Translations under genes and position numbers: made by a program | The notes under the pieces: generated by a model | What the model saw: the letters and a program-made list of their open reading frames with translations, nothing else | Told to the model about the DNA's origin: nothing | The model's database searches: none | Part shown: piece after piece, positions 37,095 through 48,597 of the stretch | Numbering within the stretch: the first letter of the stretch is position 1 | Layout of the letters: each line of letters opens with the position of its first letter | Assembly: GCA_900074885.1 (NCBI GenBank) | Contig: FJUW01000002.1 | Location: 1,191,001 to 1,255,000 of the forward strand | DNA length: 64,000 bases | Reading direction: 5' to 3' | From: Rhynchosporium graminicola | Taxonomy: Eukaryota > Ascomycota > Leotiomycetes > Helotiales > Ploettnerulaceae

Positions 37095-38460
37095 ATGCTG
37101 ATCAGAAGAACCATTTCCTTTCTTTCTCTACTGTCTTCAGTAGCAGGAGCGGACTTCGATATTTCATCAGGAGATCAAGAGTGCATTGAATATAATGGCG
37201 GGCAAGACGAGCACATCACTGTCGTCAATGTTGTAAAAACACGAGTGGAGGCTTTCCCAGTCATCATCAATACTTTCATCCAACAAAACACTTCCGTCAA
37301 CTTTCAAGGTGGTAAGCTTTATACACTAAGATGCATCATCTCATAACATCAACTAACTACACTTCACAGGTGTCACGCTCACCATCAACAATGCTCCAAC
37401 ACAAATCCTGACCATTGCTACTGGTTCGACAACTGCCACCAATACCATTGCTACCACTATGTAAGTTGAAACTAGATATATTGGTATAGATGTTAATGAT
37501 CGTCAGCCTTCCCGGAAATGTTCAGGTCTTCCAAACTACCAATATCATCAACTTCCCTGTCGTCATCAAGACTTTCCTTCAACAGAATACCATTATTCAA
37601 GGTGGTGGAGGTAAATATTCTCTCTCCCCAATATTATCAGAGAATATGCTAAGGATGAGTAGGTGTCAACATCGTGATTAACAATGCTCCTACATACATC
37701 TTCACCACAGCGACGGGGACTAGCACTGAAATCGTGACGGTGACAAGCACAGTGTAGGTTCTCAGCGGAAGGTCCTCAGCATCCTAGCTAACTAGACAGA
37801 ACGACGAGTAACTCTGCACCAACGTCATTCATTCTATCGCCCAGTGCAGTCGCCGGACTAGGACCGCGTCAACTATCTCGCCCGCAATACATTTCTCCCT
37901 CGGGAACAATCATCCCAGGCTGTTCCGATGCGCAAATCTTCAGCATCTCCAATGGCCAGCTCTCAAGCGGAAATAACCTTGTTTCGGTGAACGAAGGTGT
38001 CGCATCCGCGCCATTCGTCGCAGCTCAAGCTATCGAGAAGATTTCCACAACTTTCAGTGTCTCGGATACACTGGAATGGTCTAACTCGGCTTTCTCAGGA
38101 AACAAAGCCCGGTTCTGCTCTCAAGATAGTCGTGTGAATGCGCTGTTTACGCTAAATGCAACGATTGTCGATTGTGTACCGCAGAGGTTATTTGTGATTC
38201 CAGCTACGGATTGTGTGAATGGTGTGGTTTTGCCTCCTAGTTCCGTTTCATCGGCGTTGACCAGCACAACTACAGGCAGCTTTTCAAATTCCACAAGCTC
38301 TGTAAGTTTACATATAATTGCGTGTAAACACGAGTGCTGATATGCTGAATAGACGGTCTCGCCCGCTGAAACGACAAGTCTATCACAGACGGAAGGCTCT
38401 TTGACACCTACAAGCTTAGCTGGCGGAATGAATTCAAGCACTGCTTCTGTCTCAGGCTAG
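37095..38460 (+). CDS. Secreted protein with duplicated exon pair
   Basis: Six exons: 37095-37311, 37370-37460, 37507-37610, 37663-37753, 37800-38301 and 38353-38460, encoding 370 aa. A signal peptide is clear at residues 1-19 (RRTISFLSLLSSVAGA). Two tandem modules follow (FPVIINTFIQQNT..TLTINNAPTQI and FPVVIKTFLQQNT..NIVINNAPTYI), each split by introns at the same places. A C-terminal domain (about residues 200-290) beginning SGTIIPGCSDAQIF has conserved Cys, and a Ser/Thr-rich tail ends the protein. It resembles uncharacterised fungal secreted or wall proteins; I do not assign a function. No obvious GPI signal is visible at the C-terminus. Confidence 0.75.
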
Positions 38461-39304
38461 GTGCGACTTCAGATGCCACTATATCTTCGATAGCGAGCGG
38501 AACCATCAGCGTAGCGGGAAACACCAAAAGACGGCAGCTGTTAAAGACTCAGGCGCAGTTGACTCTAACATTACAGGATTGATCAAAGTACAAATCGAAG
38601 GGAGAAAAGCAGTGTTAATCCGAGCTTTGTAATAGGGGAAGGATCTTGATTTAAGGGTGTAGAGATGAAATCATGTTGGCGATTATGTGCCAGACCTTGA
38701 GTTGATCAGATCTTGAAAAATTGGAAGGAGAAGAGGACTTTCTTATGTTGTTCTATTGCTGTAATATCATGAACTCCATACAATATTAGGCGTAGAGTAC
38801 CTACTTAATGAAGGGGAATAGAAAATAAGTTTTCTATTGTGCTAGAAGAGGACTAGCTCAGACTAGCTCAACGTCACACGACAAGCGAGCCCGGGTATCG
38901 GTTCAGGTATGATTCTGGTCTGATCCACCATGGCTGTGCTACCAACCTCTCAATCACAACCACTTCCTATATCCTCGACAAAACATCGCAAGGGCTTCAT
39001 TTAGATAGTTTCACAGGTATAATACGCCATAAGAAGTAAGGAGCTCCCTTAATGCAGTTGCCACTCTACGCACTCTCCTCATGATTTCAAGACCACAGAA
39101 ACGACGTCATCGACAGAGCTGGGAGAGGAAGCTCTCTCCCTCCCTAACCAACATGTGATGCGATTATCAGATCATGTTTATACTAACCTCATGCCACATC
39201 TCACCACTTCTCTTCAAACGCACTTTCTTCTTCCTCCTTCGTCTTCATCTTCATCTTCATCTTCAATCCCCTTCACATAACTAAGCAATCACAGGATCGC
39301 AATA
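38461..39304. other. Intergenic, no gene seen
   Basis: This includes a small tandem duplication (GACTAGCTCA twice near 38862-38881) and a CTT-rich tract (about 39215-39270) just before the TspO start, probably promoter or 5' leader. Confidence 0.5.
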
Positions 39305-40160
39305 ATGACGACTTTCATCCCTTCTCTCACGCTACCAGCAGCACTGTTTGCCAATCCAGCTGCATCCATCCTCTTCCCAGTCGCTCTGGGAACAGCTGTT
39401 GGATACTCCTGTAGACGTACGTCAAGATTATCCTGGGTTTCCCACCGATTTAGTCACGACAGGCAAATACTAACATCACAGACAGCAAAAGAGACACAGA
39501 AGACCTACATGGCACTCAAGCAACCACCTTACAGTCCACCACCCTATGTTTTCGGTCCTGCATGGAGTATGTTTCTCTCCTTCTCTTTGGAACTATTCAA
39601 TCTGCATATCCAGCCGGTTTATAGAAGAGAGTGTTGATTGTTGTACAGCCGTCATCTACGGCATGATGGGCTATTCCGCCTACCGCGCCTACTCCATCGG
39701 CCTCTCCCCCCTCTCCTCCACCCTCTCTCACAACCTGACCAAACAAGGCGCCACACTCTATACCATTCAACTCGGACTTAACCTCCTCTGGATGCCCTTG
39801 TTCTTCGCCGCCAAACGCCCTGTTGAAGCTTTAGTCGATAGTATGTACCAAAGATCTCCATCCATCGCAATCTATGAAAAACAGTCTCCACTCTGCCTGA
39901 GGATTCTTTCCAGAAACAGCTTACTGATTACCTATCCCATAGTCGTCGCGCTCACAGGTACAGTCGGCTACCTAACCTACATCTGGGGCCAAGTCGACGC
40001 TGTCGCCGGATGGGCATTAGTTCCATATCTTGGCTGGTTGGGTTTCGCCACCTATCTCACGGTTGGGGTTGGACATCTCAATGATTGGAATCTTCAGGAT
40101 AAGGAGGTTCCTAAGGCGCCAGAGGGGAAGGAGACGAAGTATGTGGATGAGAAGAAGTGA
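39305..40160 (+). CDS. TSPO: TspO/MBR family membrane protein
   Basis: Exons 39305-39416, 39486-39566, 39649-39840 and 39943-40160, 200 aa. The family core is visible: ALKQPPYSPPPYVFGPAWT (end of helix I and the loop with the WxPP-like signature), IYGMMGYSAYR, LNLLWMPLFFA, TGTVGYLTYIW and LVPYLGWLGFATYLTVGV, giving five membrane helices. TspO proteins bind tetrapyrroles and sterol-like ligands in mitochondrial or ER membranes. The last 25 residues are charged and probably cytosolic. The second exon was set to the later of two adjacent AGs because only that one restores the PKETQKTYMALKQPP reading. Confidence 0.9.
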
Positions 40161-41059
40161 GTTTTTTGGATTGTGGTATGTGGATAAAAGCTAATGAATG
40201 ATAGGGAGTAAAAACACTTTTGAATGGCACGTACATGATATGATGGACCGATGGAAATTTTCGAGGATATGAGCTCCCATCACGATGAAGTAGCAATCTT
40301 CAAGTTTCCTAGCTCAGGTTGCGATGACTGGCGTCGCGAATTTACTAGTACTGCACATCTTTTTCCTAATGACTGAGACGTCCTCGCCAACTAGTTCACT
40401 ATATCTCACAATCACAGATTACGGATCTGCAACATGACAATACTATTTTTGCCGAGTATTTATATTGTTAGGCGAGATTATGTCTACCTACCTACCTACC
40501 TAGGTACCATCTAGGCATGTGAAGCGAAGTGGATTGAATTGAACAAACGAGCTATACGCGAAAAATAACCGTGTGTTCCCTACCTTAGTATGTCTACTCC
40601 ATCTTCCATGAGAAAGTATACACCGAGTGCGGAGCGCGAAGTTCTTGATCCTTTGCTCATGAATGCCATTCTTCAAATACATGTCGAAATTCTATGTGAG
40701 ATCTTTGTCTTTATTCTAGAGTTTTCTCTCTTCTGCTCCCCTCTAGTTCTGAAAAAAATGATTCTTTTTGAATACCGACATGTTAAATATCCTCTACGAA
40801 CGCCTTTATTTGCAATGCCATCCCTTCCCATCAGATCATAAGTATGTCTCTGTAAAGGCTCTGCCGTCTTGAAGTCGTCCATGCAGCCACGAACCAACCA
40901 TGCGTCTATCTTCGACCAACCAATTTGCTTCGCTGTAAATGCAAGAATCATATCTCCTTGATACTGGTATCCAAATCCCCAGATATGGCCAAATTCCTTT
41001 CCACACCATATCCACACCACGTGATTCAATTTACTTGCCCAATCTGTCCATTGACCTCG
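40161..41059. other. Convergent intergenic region
   Basis: This lies between the 3' ends of TSPO and the mitochondrial carrier gene. It contains a short CCTA tetranucleotide run near 40485-40505. No gene is supported. Confidence 0.5.
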
Positions 41060-42186
41060 CTAAACCTGACCAAACCTCCCCTTCAACGCATCGAAAATAA
41101 TGAAAATAAACGCACTACTCGGTGCACTCCTCGCAACCGTAATCCCACACCCGCGATACAACCCCTTCATTCCACAATTCCTCCAAATCGCCTTTCCCTC
41201 ATCCCAAAATTTCACCTTCGCTCCGTTATCCAGCACACTCGCCGTCTGCATTCGACTTTTTATCGTATCGGCTGGGAAGAACAAGAAATTGTAGGACATT
41301 CCTGCAGAGGCGCCCGCGAGAGCTTGTTGCCAGAGGGGGAGGGGAGCGAGACCGAGTTCGGAGGTAGTGGGTAAGTTTTGTTGTTTGAGTTGAGGGTTTG
41401 AAAGGGAGGATGAGGAGTTGGGAAGAGGCGAATTTTTGGCGTTGAGATGGCGGAACAGGAGGGTGACGGTTTCTTTAGAACCGAACCATGCCGCGCAACC
41501 TCCTGTTTCGCGAATGAGTGTGCCTAGTTGCCCGTTCCAAAATCCCCGGAGACCTTGGTGTCGAAAGACTTCGCGGATCACTTGTAATGGTGTTGGTGAA
41601 CGTTTGACGACGCTGTCGCTGCTGCTCTTGGCGGGAACTTGGATTTTGCATTTCACCAGTTCCACAGGCGTCAAAACTAGACTCGTGAAAGCGCCCGAGA
41701 TAGCGCCAGTAAGCCATAACGCAGAGAGCGGAAGAGGTTTCTCGCGTTGGTATACACCGGCTTTGTAGAAAGACTCACGGGCTACACGTTCCCAAAAGAA
41801 TAACGAGGATGTTTCAAGAGCGGCGCCGACGAGAGGTGCCGATATTCCGCGGTAGAGACCCAGAAATCCATCGCTGCGAATGGATTGTTTGAAGCAGTCA
41901 AGGGGTCCAGTGTACCGCAAGGGGAGGTGGTCGGGTTGAGATTGTAGCCGGACCTTGACGGTGTCGAAGGGGTATTCGATATATTTCCCTGCTACGCCGG
42001 CGATCTGCGAGAGGGTGTTAGTGGAGAATTCTATAGGGAACGGAGTAGGTGAGGGGAGGGAAGAGGAAGACTGACCGAGCCAAATACTATGTCTTCTATG
42101 GCATCTATGAGAGCTTCTCCTCCTTTTACTTTGAAGACTGGAGAGGGCTCAGAGGCTGTAAATTCTGGGTTGACTGTGGTTGCCAT
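41060..42186 (-). CDS. ORT1: Mitochondrial carrier, ornithine/basic amino acid type
   Basis: Minus-strand exons 42076-42186 and 41060-42004, 351 aa. All three carrier repeats carry the Px[DE]xx[KR] signature: PFDTVK, PVELVK and PADTIK. Six membrane helices are expected in the inner mitochondrial membrane. The segment [20 protein letters not shown] and [13 protein letters not shown] match the ornithine carrier group (yeast Ort1/Arg11, Aspergillus AmcA), which exchanges matrix ornithine for cytosolic protons or basic amino acids in arginine synthesis. The protein is about 50 residues longer than yeast Ort1 owing to a Ser/Asn/Gln-rich insert in the middle loop ([15 protein letters not shown]). 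The exact substrate is inferred from family resemblance. Confidence 0.88.
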
Positions 42187-43293
42187 TTTATGTCTGGGTA
42201 TCTGTATCCCTCTGGTAGTCGAAATATCGTATCGCGGCAGGGTGGACGAGAATGGTTGCTCCTCGTGATGCCTTTGCTAACAGCACAAGTGAATTGCTGA
42301 AAGTCAACTGGTCAAGTAGTTGTATTATTCGTCCTCCAAGGCTTTGTGCATGTGGCAGAAACCGTTGTTGGTTTATCGTCCTTGCGTCAATTCGTTGATT
42401 AGATTGAGGTGACTTCGAGAACGGATTTCAACTCGATTTCGACTATTTTTCGAGGACGAGCAAGAAGGCAATGTGAGCTCTTCCTGCTATTGCTATGCTC
42501 CCATCTCAGAGCGTCGTCCAGTAGCAGCAGGTGTCGTGGTCCAGGACAAAGTCAACAGTGAATCTCGAGAATTATTGTTTGTCACTTGTCGCTAAGGCGA
42601 GGCTATCGTTTCCTTATCGGGGGAGCATCGTATTTTCTGGATAGCAGGCGGTCAGGATCGAGAGGGAGGGTTTCCTTAATTATATACGAGAGATGGATTG
42701 GACTCCGTAATTACGCCGCTTGAGGTGGAGAGAGAATGAGTCGAGGAGGACGTCGTTGATTGGGATTTGAATAATTTCTTGCTGATAGAAAAAAACCACT
42801 CACACCGCGGGCACGGCTGCAGCGGCGGGGCTTGCTTGCTCTTGCTTGCTCGCGGGAAATCTGCCGCAGGCAAGGACAAGGCGGGCGGTTAGACTGCCTT
42901 TTGAAGCATCTTCAGATTTGCAAATGTTGCGGGATTTTTACAAGAGCAACTGTGAGGCATTTGTCGAAACCTAAGGCAGTACTATTAGCACAATTCTACG
43001 TATCTCACTCCAGATTTATATTGAGTTCCTCTAGCCATGTTGACATCTCCGAAAGACATTCATCAATCACAGGCGGGGTTATTTTTAGCCAAGCCAGCAG
43101 GGGTCTTGATTAGATCTTTCGGTTCCGCGAAAATTCTTCCTTTTCCCATGCAGCTATTCGATCAGATAAGAAAGCTTGGCATCTGGCATTCCGCTATCTC
43201 CACACACTTTTTTCTGCGACCAATCGACGAATTCCCTCGTATCTTTTCAACTTCTGTCGGCGGCCTGCATTACCGTTCAACGATTTCGCAAAT
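42187..43293. other. Divergent promoter region, ORT1 and CGR1
   Basis: This 1.1-kb stretch separates the divergent carrier and CGR1 genes. No additional gene is supported. Confidence 0.5.
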
Positions 43294-43856
43294 ATGTCTG
43301 CTGAGATCGAAACACCCGCTGCTGCGGCGCCGCAAGGCATGCGTGTGAACGGTATGTCGCTCTCATATAATCTCCTTGAGGGGTCTGGCTTAGAGGGAAT
43401 GTGGATGGGAGCCAAGTTGGGAGGGGAGAAAATATGAAGGAGATGAGGGAAAGAAATGTGCTGACAGTGTGCACGACAAACAGGCAAACAATGGCACGAA
43501 CCGAAAACCGCATTCCGTCCTAAAGCAGGAAACGGAACGTACGAGAAGAGACAGGCGGAGCGTGTAGCCATGGCTGCTGTGAAGGCGAAGGAGAAGGAGA
43601 TGAAGGATGAGAAGGAGGCTGCTAGAAAGGTGCGTTTCAAATCACCATAACCGGAATTCGCCCTTCGAAGATGGAACAAGGGGCGAGACAGTGAGGCTGA
43701 TCGTTTGGGGTGTAGGTCAAGGTCCAAGCTATCAAAGATAAGCGCGTGAGGAAGGAAGAGAAGGCCAGGTTCGAGAAGATGGCTGAGACTATGCATCGGA
43801 AGAGAGTAGAGAGGTTGAAGAGGAGGGAGAAGAGGAACAAAATGTTAAAATCCTGA
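43294..43856 (+). CDS. CGR1: rRNA-processing protein Cgr1
   Basis: Exons 43294-43351, 43484-43629 and 43716-43856, 114 aa, close to the yeast length (120). The conserved block [18 protein letters not shown] is followed by an almost uninterrupted highly basic helix of Lys, Glu and Arg ([19 protein letters not shown], then [16 protein letters not shown]). Cgr1 is a nucleolar factor needed for 60S subunit assembly and processing of the internal transcribed spacers. Both introns have consensus borders and keep phase. Confidence 0.93.
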
Positions 43857-44335
43857 AGGGGAAGCTTCAGCTATGATCCAGGTGGAGGCCAATTTGTGAG
43901 ACTTGCTCATGAGAGATATTCAGTTCACATTGCATGGCGAGGAATATCGGCGTTTTGGGTGGAAAATGGCTCGGTGTTGGGAGTTCAATTGAGGGAATTT
44001 ACATCGTTTCTATCTAATTGTGGTTTTACAACATTCCAAAGCGGATGAGTGTACTCGGAAGTTGCGCTACTATCCACTCCTACCCTTCTTGATAAGTCTG
44101 TGAAAAGCATAGATACTGAAATGGGGTGTTGAGATTTGGAGGTCCATATTATAGCTCGTTCAACAAACCTCAAATTCGACTTCATATTTAATGGATACTA
44201 AATACGAAACACCTCTTTATAGAAGATAAATAGCCATGTGAGGATTATTGACTTAAAGAACTCTTCCGGCAGCCATGCTTTGTAGTCGCCAAAAATCAAA
44301 TCAAGAACTTGGAAGCCTCGCCTTAGCCCTTTCAC
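43857..44335. other. Intergenic, no gene seen
   Basis: AT-rich sequence. One short minus-strand frame (43985-44185) has no supporting features. Confidence 0.5.
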
Positions 44336-46098
44336 ATGAGGCCGGCTGGAACCTCAGCCTTCTCTTCAAATCTCAACATATTCGACATCCACACCAACCC
44401 TAACACCGCACCTCATGACGACAAAATGTCCACCCTCCCCCCTCTCGAACCGATAAAGACCCAATCCCTCCCTCTCCCCCCTCCAGCATCCCTCCCATCC
44501 ACCACTGACAACCCTCCAACTGCTCTTCCAAACTCACCCAAACGCCCAAAACACCTCTCTACCCGCTCAATAACAGAAGTGAACGCTCCTCCTCCTCAAT
44601 CATGGAGACCACATACTGGTCATCGCAACAGTAAACACCATCATCATCACTATCATCATCCGCACATCCATCATCATGGGAGACATAAGGACAAGGAGAG
44701 GAGGGATATGGATGGCAGTGCAGGATCGAAGGGGCATGACGGTAGTGCAGGGAGTGCAGAGTATGGTTATGGAAATGCGAGAGAGGGTATCGCGGGAAGT
44801 AGAAGTGAAGGCCATACACCGAGCGGTAGTCGAGTTGGGAGTCGGAGGGAGAGTTTCAGTTTTAGAGATGAGGGAGGGTATGGTTATGCTAGTGTGAGGA
44901 GGGAGGGGGAACGGGATAGGGATAGGGATAGGGCGATTAAGGAGGGAGAGGTGAGGGAGGAGAGAGAAAGGGGCATTCTGAGAGCTATGTGAGTGCTGAT
45001 GTTTTCTCTTGGTGTGACTTCGGCGGTTCCTCCAGTGAGGCTTGTTTGGGATGCTGGGCCAGAGGAATTGGTGGTCGATGACAGCGCCAGCGACCAAACG
45101 AATCCTTGATTCTCTGCGCTGATGACGTTCCGCTGGCTCTCCGGGAGCCACTGCCGTGGAGGTCGACTACGTGACTATGCTGTCAATCTGGCGTCAAGCG
45201 CTGCGAGGGGGAGCACAGCGACTGAGCGAAGCCTTTACTACAAGTCAAAGAGAATAATATGGTCGGCCTCCACGACAGTGGCCCCCGGAGGGCCAGCAGA
45301 GCGTCACCACGTTTCTGTCTTTAGTAGCCCTGAAAAAATTCCTCTTCTATGATTTAATCTGTAGATTTGTCTGATATTTGGTTCGGTTCGGGTATATGCT
45401 AATGCAAATAACCAAATAGCGAACTTCGCAATGCACTCACAACTCTCCAAACGCACAGCAACGTAACCACCCGCCGCCTCGACGCAACTTACTACTCAGT
45501 TCTCGAGAAACTCTCCGTCCTGCAAAGTACTATCTTCTCCCTCAAAGAACTCGCTTTTCTCACCCGGTCCCTCAATACTACTTTCTCCGTAGAAGCACAG
45601 GAAGTGGTCGACGATGTTACGGGGCAGATCAATGGGTTCGATGGATTCAAAGAGCAGGAGAGAAGAGTGAGGGATCTGATGGAGAGAGTAAAAATGGGGA
45701 AGGAGAGGATTGAGATTTGTAGTGGGAGGGTTAGGCGGGTAGGGGAAAGGGTGGAAGGCTGGGAGGAGAGAGAGCAGGAGTGGCAGGATAGGACGAGGAG
45801 GAGACTGACGGTTCTTTGGGTGGGTTTTAGTGCTATCTTTGCGGTTATTGTGGTGGTTATAGCTGTGCAATTCCGAGGCGGGGGAATGGAGGAGGGTATC
45901 GTCGGACTTGGAAATGGAACCAATATGACAGGATCGTTGGGCGTGGTACCTGATATGAAAGGCTTGAAGAACGGAAATGAAAGTTCGGGATCCGCGAAGA
46001 AGGGATTGGGAGAGGCTGTTTTGGAGAGGCTGAGGGTGGGAGAGAGGGATGCGCCTGTGGAGGAGGATCCGAGGTTGCGGGTCTTTGATGAGCTGTAA
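44336..46098 (+). CDS. Hypothetical membrane protein, His-rich, coiled coil
   Basis: Exons 44336-44988 and 45420-46098, 443 aa. The N-terminal half is disordered: Pro-rich, then a histidine cluster around residues 100-120 (HHHHHYHHPHIHHH) and an Arg/Asp/Glu-rich stretch. After the splice (RAI then ELRNALTTLQTHSNVTTRR) comes an all-helical region with coiled-coil character. A single membrane helix follows (LTVLWVGFSAIFAVIVVVIA, about residues 365-385), then a short charged tail. A second in-frame ATG at 44426 (MSTLPPLEP) is an equally plausible start. The 431-nt intron is far longer than any other intron modelled here and contains an inverted-repeat element. I do not recognise the function; a membrane-tethered scaffold is possible. 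Confidence 0.75.
45121..45308. mobile_element. MITE-like inverted-repeat element inside an intron
   Basis: Two 47-bp arms, 45121-45167 and 45262-45308, are inverted copies separated by 94 bp. They match at 40 of 47 positions by my alignment, and all seven differences are transitions. There is no open frame or convincing target-site duplication. It looks like a non-autonomous element or a long hairpin. Confidence 0.65.
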
Positions 46099-48597
46099 TA
46101 TGAGTATGGGTAGGAGATATTTCTATCATGATATGTGGAAGTAATTGATTTTTATAAGGTCGAATCTGAATTATTTTAATATTTTCATCCTAGCTAATTT
46201 CCATTTTCAATTACAAGTTAGCCTGTAAGTTAAGTTCATCAGCCATGTTCAACTCACATGACCTGTTCACCACCATGATCAACTGGAACATGACCGTGAA
46301 CATCAACATCACAACCGAGCCAAGAACCTCGCCGCCCAGTAAGGCTGAACCAAGTGAAGTGGAACCCTACCAACCAAGTCTACCAAGTGGAACCCAGGAT
46401 ATCTGTAATCGGGACTCGGCTCACCCCAACTGAAGAAATGAACTGCAAGAGAGACTGGGCAGGGCTTGGGAAATACGTAGTAGACCGGATTGAATGTTGT
46501 GAATGAAGCCGCTCTGCCGTGGTGCCGGCCTGGATTGGGGAATATGCTGGGCTGGGTCTGGAATAGACTGGATTGGACTGGACTTGAATGATTCAAGGTA
46601 GAGATTCCGTGCTTGGAGACTTGATGATTTGGGAGTAAATCCTCATTCTTTCACGATCTTGAGTGATTGCGTGTTGATCTAGTATGACGAGAGGAGAGGA
46701 GTAGGTAGATAGCTCCGTCATTTTCTTCGTAATAGATTAACTTGTAAAGGAAGAAGAAGAAGAAGAAGATGGAGGGGAGGTACTGTGAGCTGTGAAGTTG
46801 AGAGATGGTGTGTGGATTCTTGTGATGTGGTGAGGTGTCATGCGCTACGATGCCCGTGGCTCGAAGCTGGGGAGGAGTTTGTACTCGAAGAAGATAGAGA
46901 TTCGGGTCATGGGTATCCCATAATGCGGCGGTCCTGGGTTTTAGCGTCAACCTAAAGAGAGACCACTTTATAACAATCCACGCAACTTGGTATTTCAGGT
47001 ATTTGAAAGCCAGATGTGTTCTTCGTTGCTCTCTCTATCATTCTATCGATCTAAACTATTCCCGTGAGTCCACATAGTATCGCGTCTGATGCAACTCCAT
47101 TAGTTCTCACGTAAAACCTGGGAAGCGAATCACCGTATTATAGGATCGTGAGAATAATACGAGGAATAAGGTTGAAGTATAAAAGGAAAAGCACGGGTTG
47201 AAAACCTAAGGATTGCGCCGAATCTCCTGATTTCTCTCCTGAGGATGTTCTCCTATGGAGAAGTCCTAGCTCTTCCCGAAGAATAAATTACGTACTATAG
47301 CTTATTAGGATCATAGGATGAGAAGATGATAAAAGAGTTAGTACCCGAAGGCTAGGAGGAGCTATCGCAAGAGACTGTTATGTTAATAACTGGGTTGATT
47401 CGATGCCTAATAGGCTATATAAATATATAGATTATAACAGGACACGACTTGGCTAATAACGAATAAATCGCATTCATCTAATTGTATTATCTCTAGTAGT
47501 ATATAGTAATGGAGTAAGTGTTTTGGTATGCGGGTCATTTTTTTGGTATGCGGGTAATTACGTCCACCAGGAGCTGATGTCAGTTGCGCTTTGTTTGTAG
47601 TCCCGTCGCTTATGTCTCATGTTATGTTTTAACTTGTGTGATCATACTTGTACTGTAATTAATGAGCAGATGGGAGGGGAGATAGATATGTTTAAATTGT
47701 CAAGTGGACCTCCCCGCGTACGTGTTTATTTGCACACACAAATTAAGACGCGTGAGAGCACGGCAAGTACGCAGCAAGTAGTAGCTCGGTCTGAGCAAAG
47801 ATAATACGAAAAGATAGAGGAGCTACTCACGGGTAGAATTGCTTCGCTGATTGTTCTTTCTCTAAGGTCGCGTCCAGAAAGGGGTCTCGAGACGATAAGT
47901 CTAAAATAAGGTAAGTCGGCATCTGATGACGACAAAGAGAGCCCAAGCCGCAAGGCGCAAGCTCCCCCCCACATAGACTGATGATCCCTGTGGACAATCA
48001 TCGAGACAATTAGTATAAGTATAGGTACCTGCTCGCCCTAAATACAAAGACAAGTACAAGTACATTAGCAGTCATGACATCTTTTTCTCATGAACATTCA
48101 TTCAATAAAAGGCTTTTCTCGGTGCTTTTCCTTTTCTCACATACTAAGATTCACATGATCCAAACCCATTCCACCTTACGAATTCTTGTTTCCGACGAAG
48201 TAAATACATACAATACTGTACTGTACGCCAAAGGGCGAGAGCTATTCGGAGCTGTACATCCTTGAAACCCGACCCGACCTGGCGTGGCATGATTACCTAC
48301 CTCACCCCTCGACGAAATACCCCGCTACCACCTGGACACGCAACGGGCGACGTGCTGCAACTCTTCCACAGCATTCGTAACTCCATTGGAGGCACGACCT
48401 GTTTTGTCAGCGTCCAAGCAGAAGCTCCAAGGCCTCAGCCGCGAGGTATCATCACAACTGACTCGCTGACGTCTCATACCTCCTCCATTCGGCATTCCAC
48501 GACAGCCTCTTACATTAGAAGATAGAGCAGAGACCAATCGACAACACTGGAGATAGAAAAAGAGCTTCCAAAGAGGAGGCAGTAGTACACAGACAAG
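46099..48597. other. Intergenic, 2.5 kb, AT-rich centre
   Basis: No gene is supported. About 47270-47560 is notably AT-rich and ends in a 20-bp-period direct repeat (see separate entry). A GAAGAA microsatellite lies near 46750-46770. The last few hundred bases are the PX gene promoter and leader. Confidence 0.5.
47521..47558. repeat. Direct repeat, TTTTGGTATGCGGGT twice
   Basis: The 15-mer TTTTGGTATGCGGGT occurs at 47521 and again at 47541, at the edge of an AT-rich stretch. It could be a transposon-end relic. No inverted partner was seen nearby. Confidence 0.6.

Noticed and set aside
40485..40505. CCTA tetranucleotide run as an interstitial telomere
   Set aside because: It is CCTA, not the CCCTAA unit, and too short.
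43194..43796. 200-aa minus-strand frame
   Set aside because: It covers CGR1 in antisense; CGR1 has conserved motifs and consensus introns.
48262..48525. 87-aa frame upstream of the PX gene
   Set aside because: It lies in the probable 5' leader or promoter and has no homology features.
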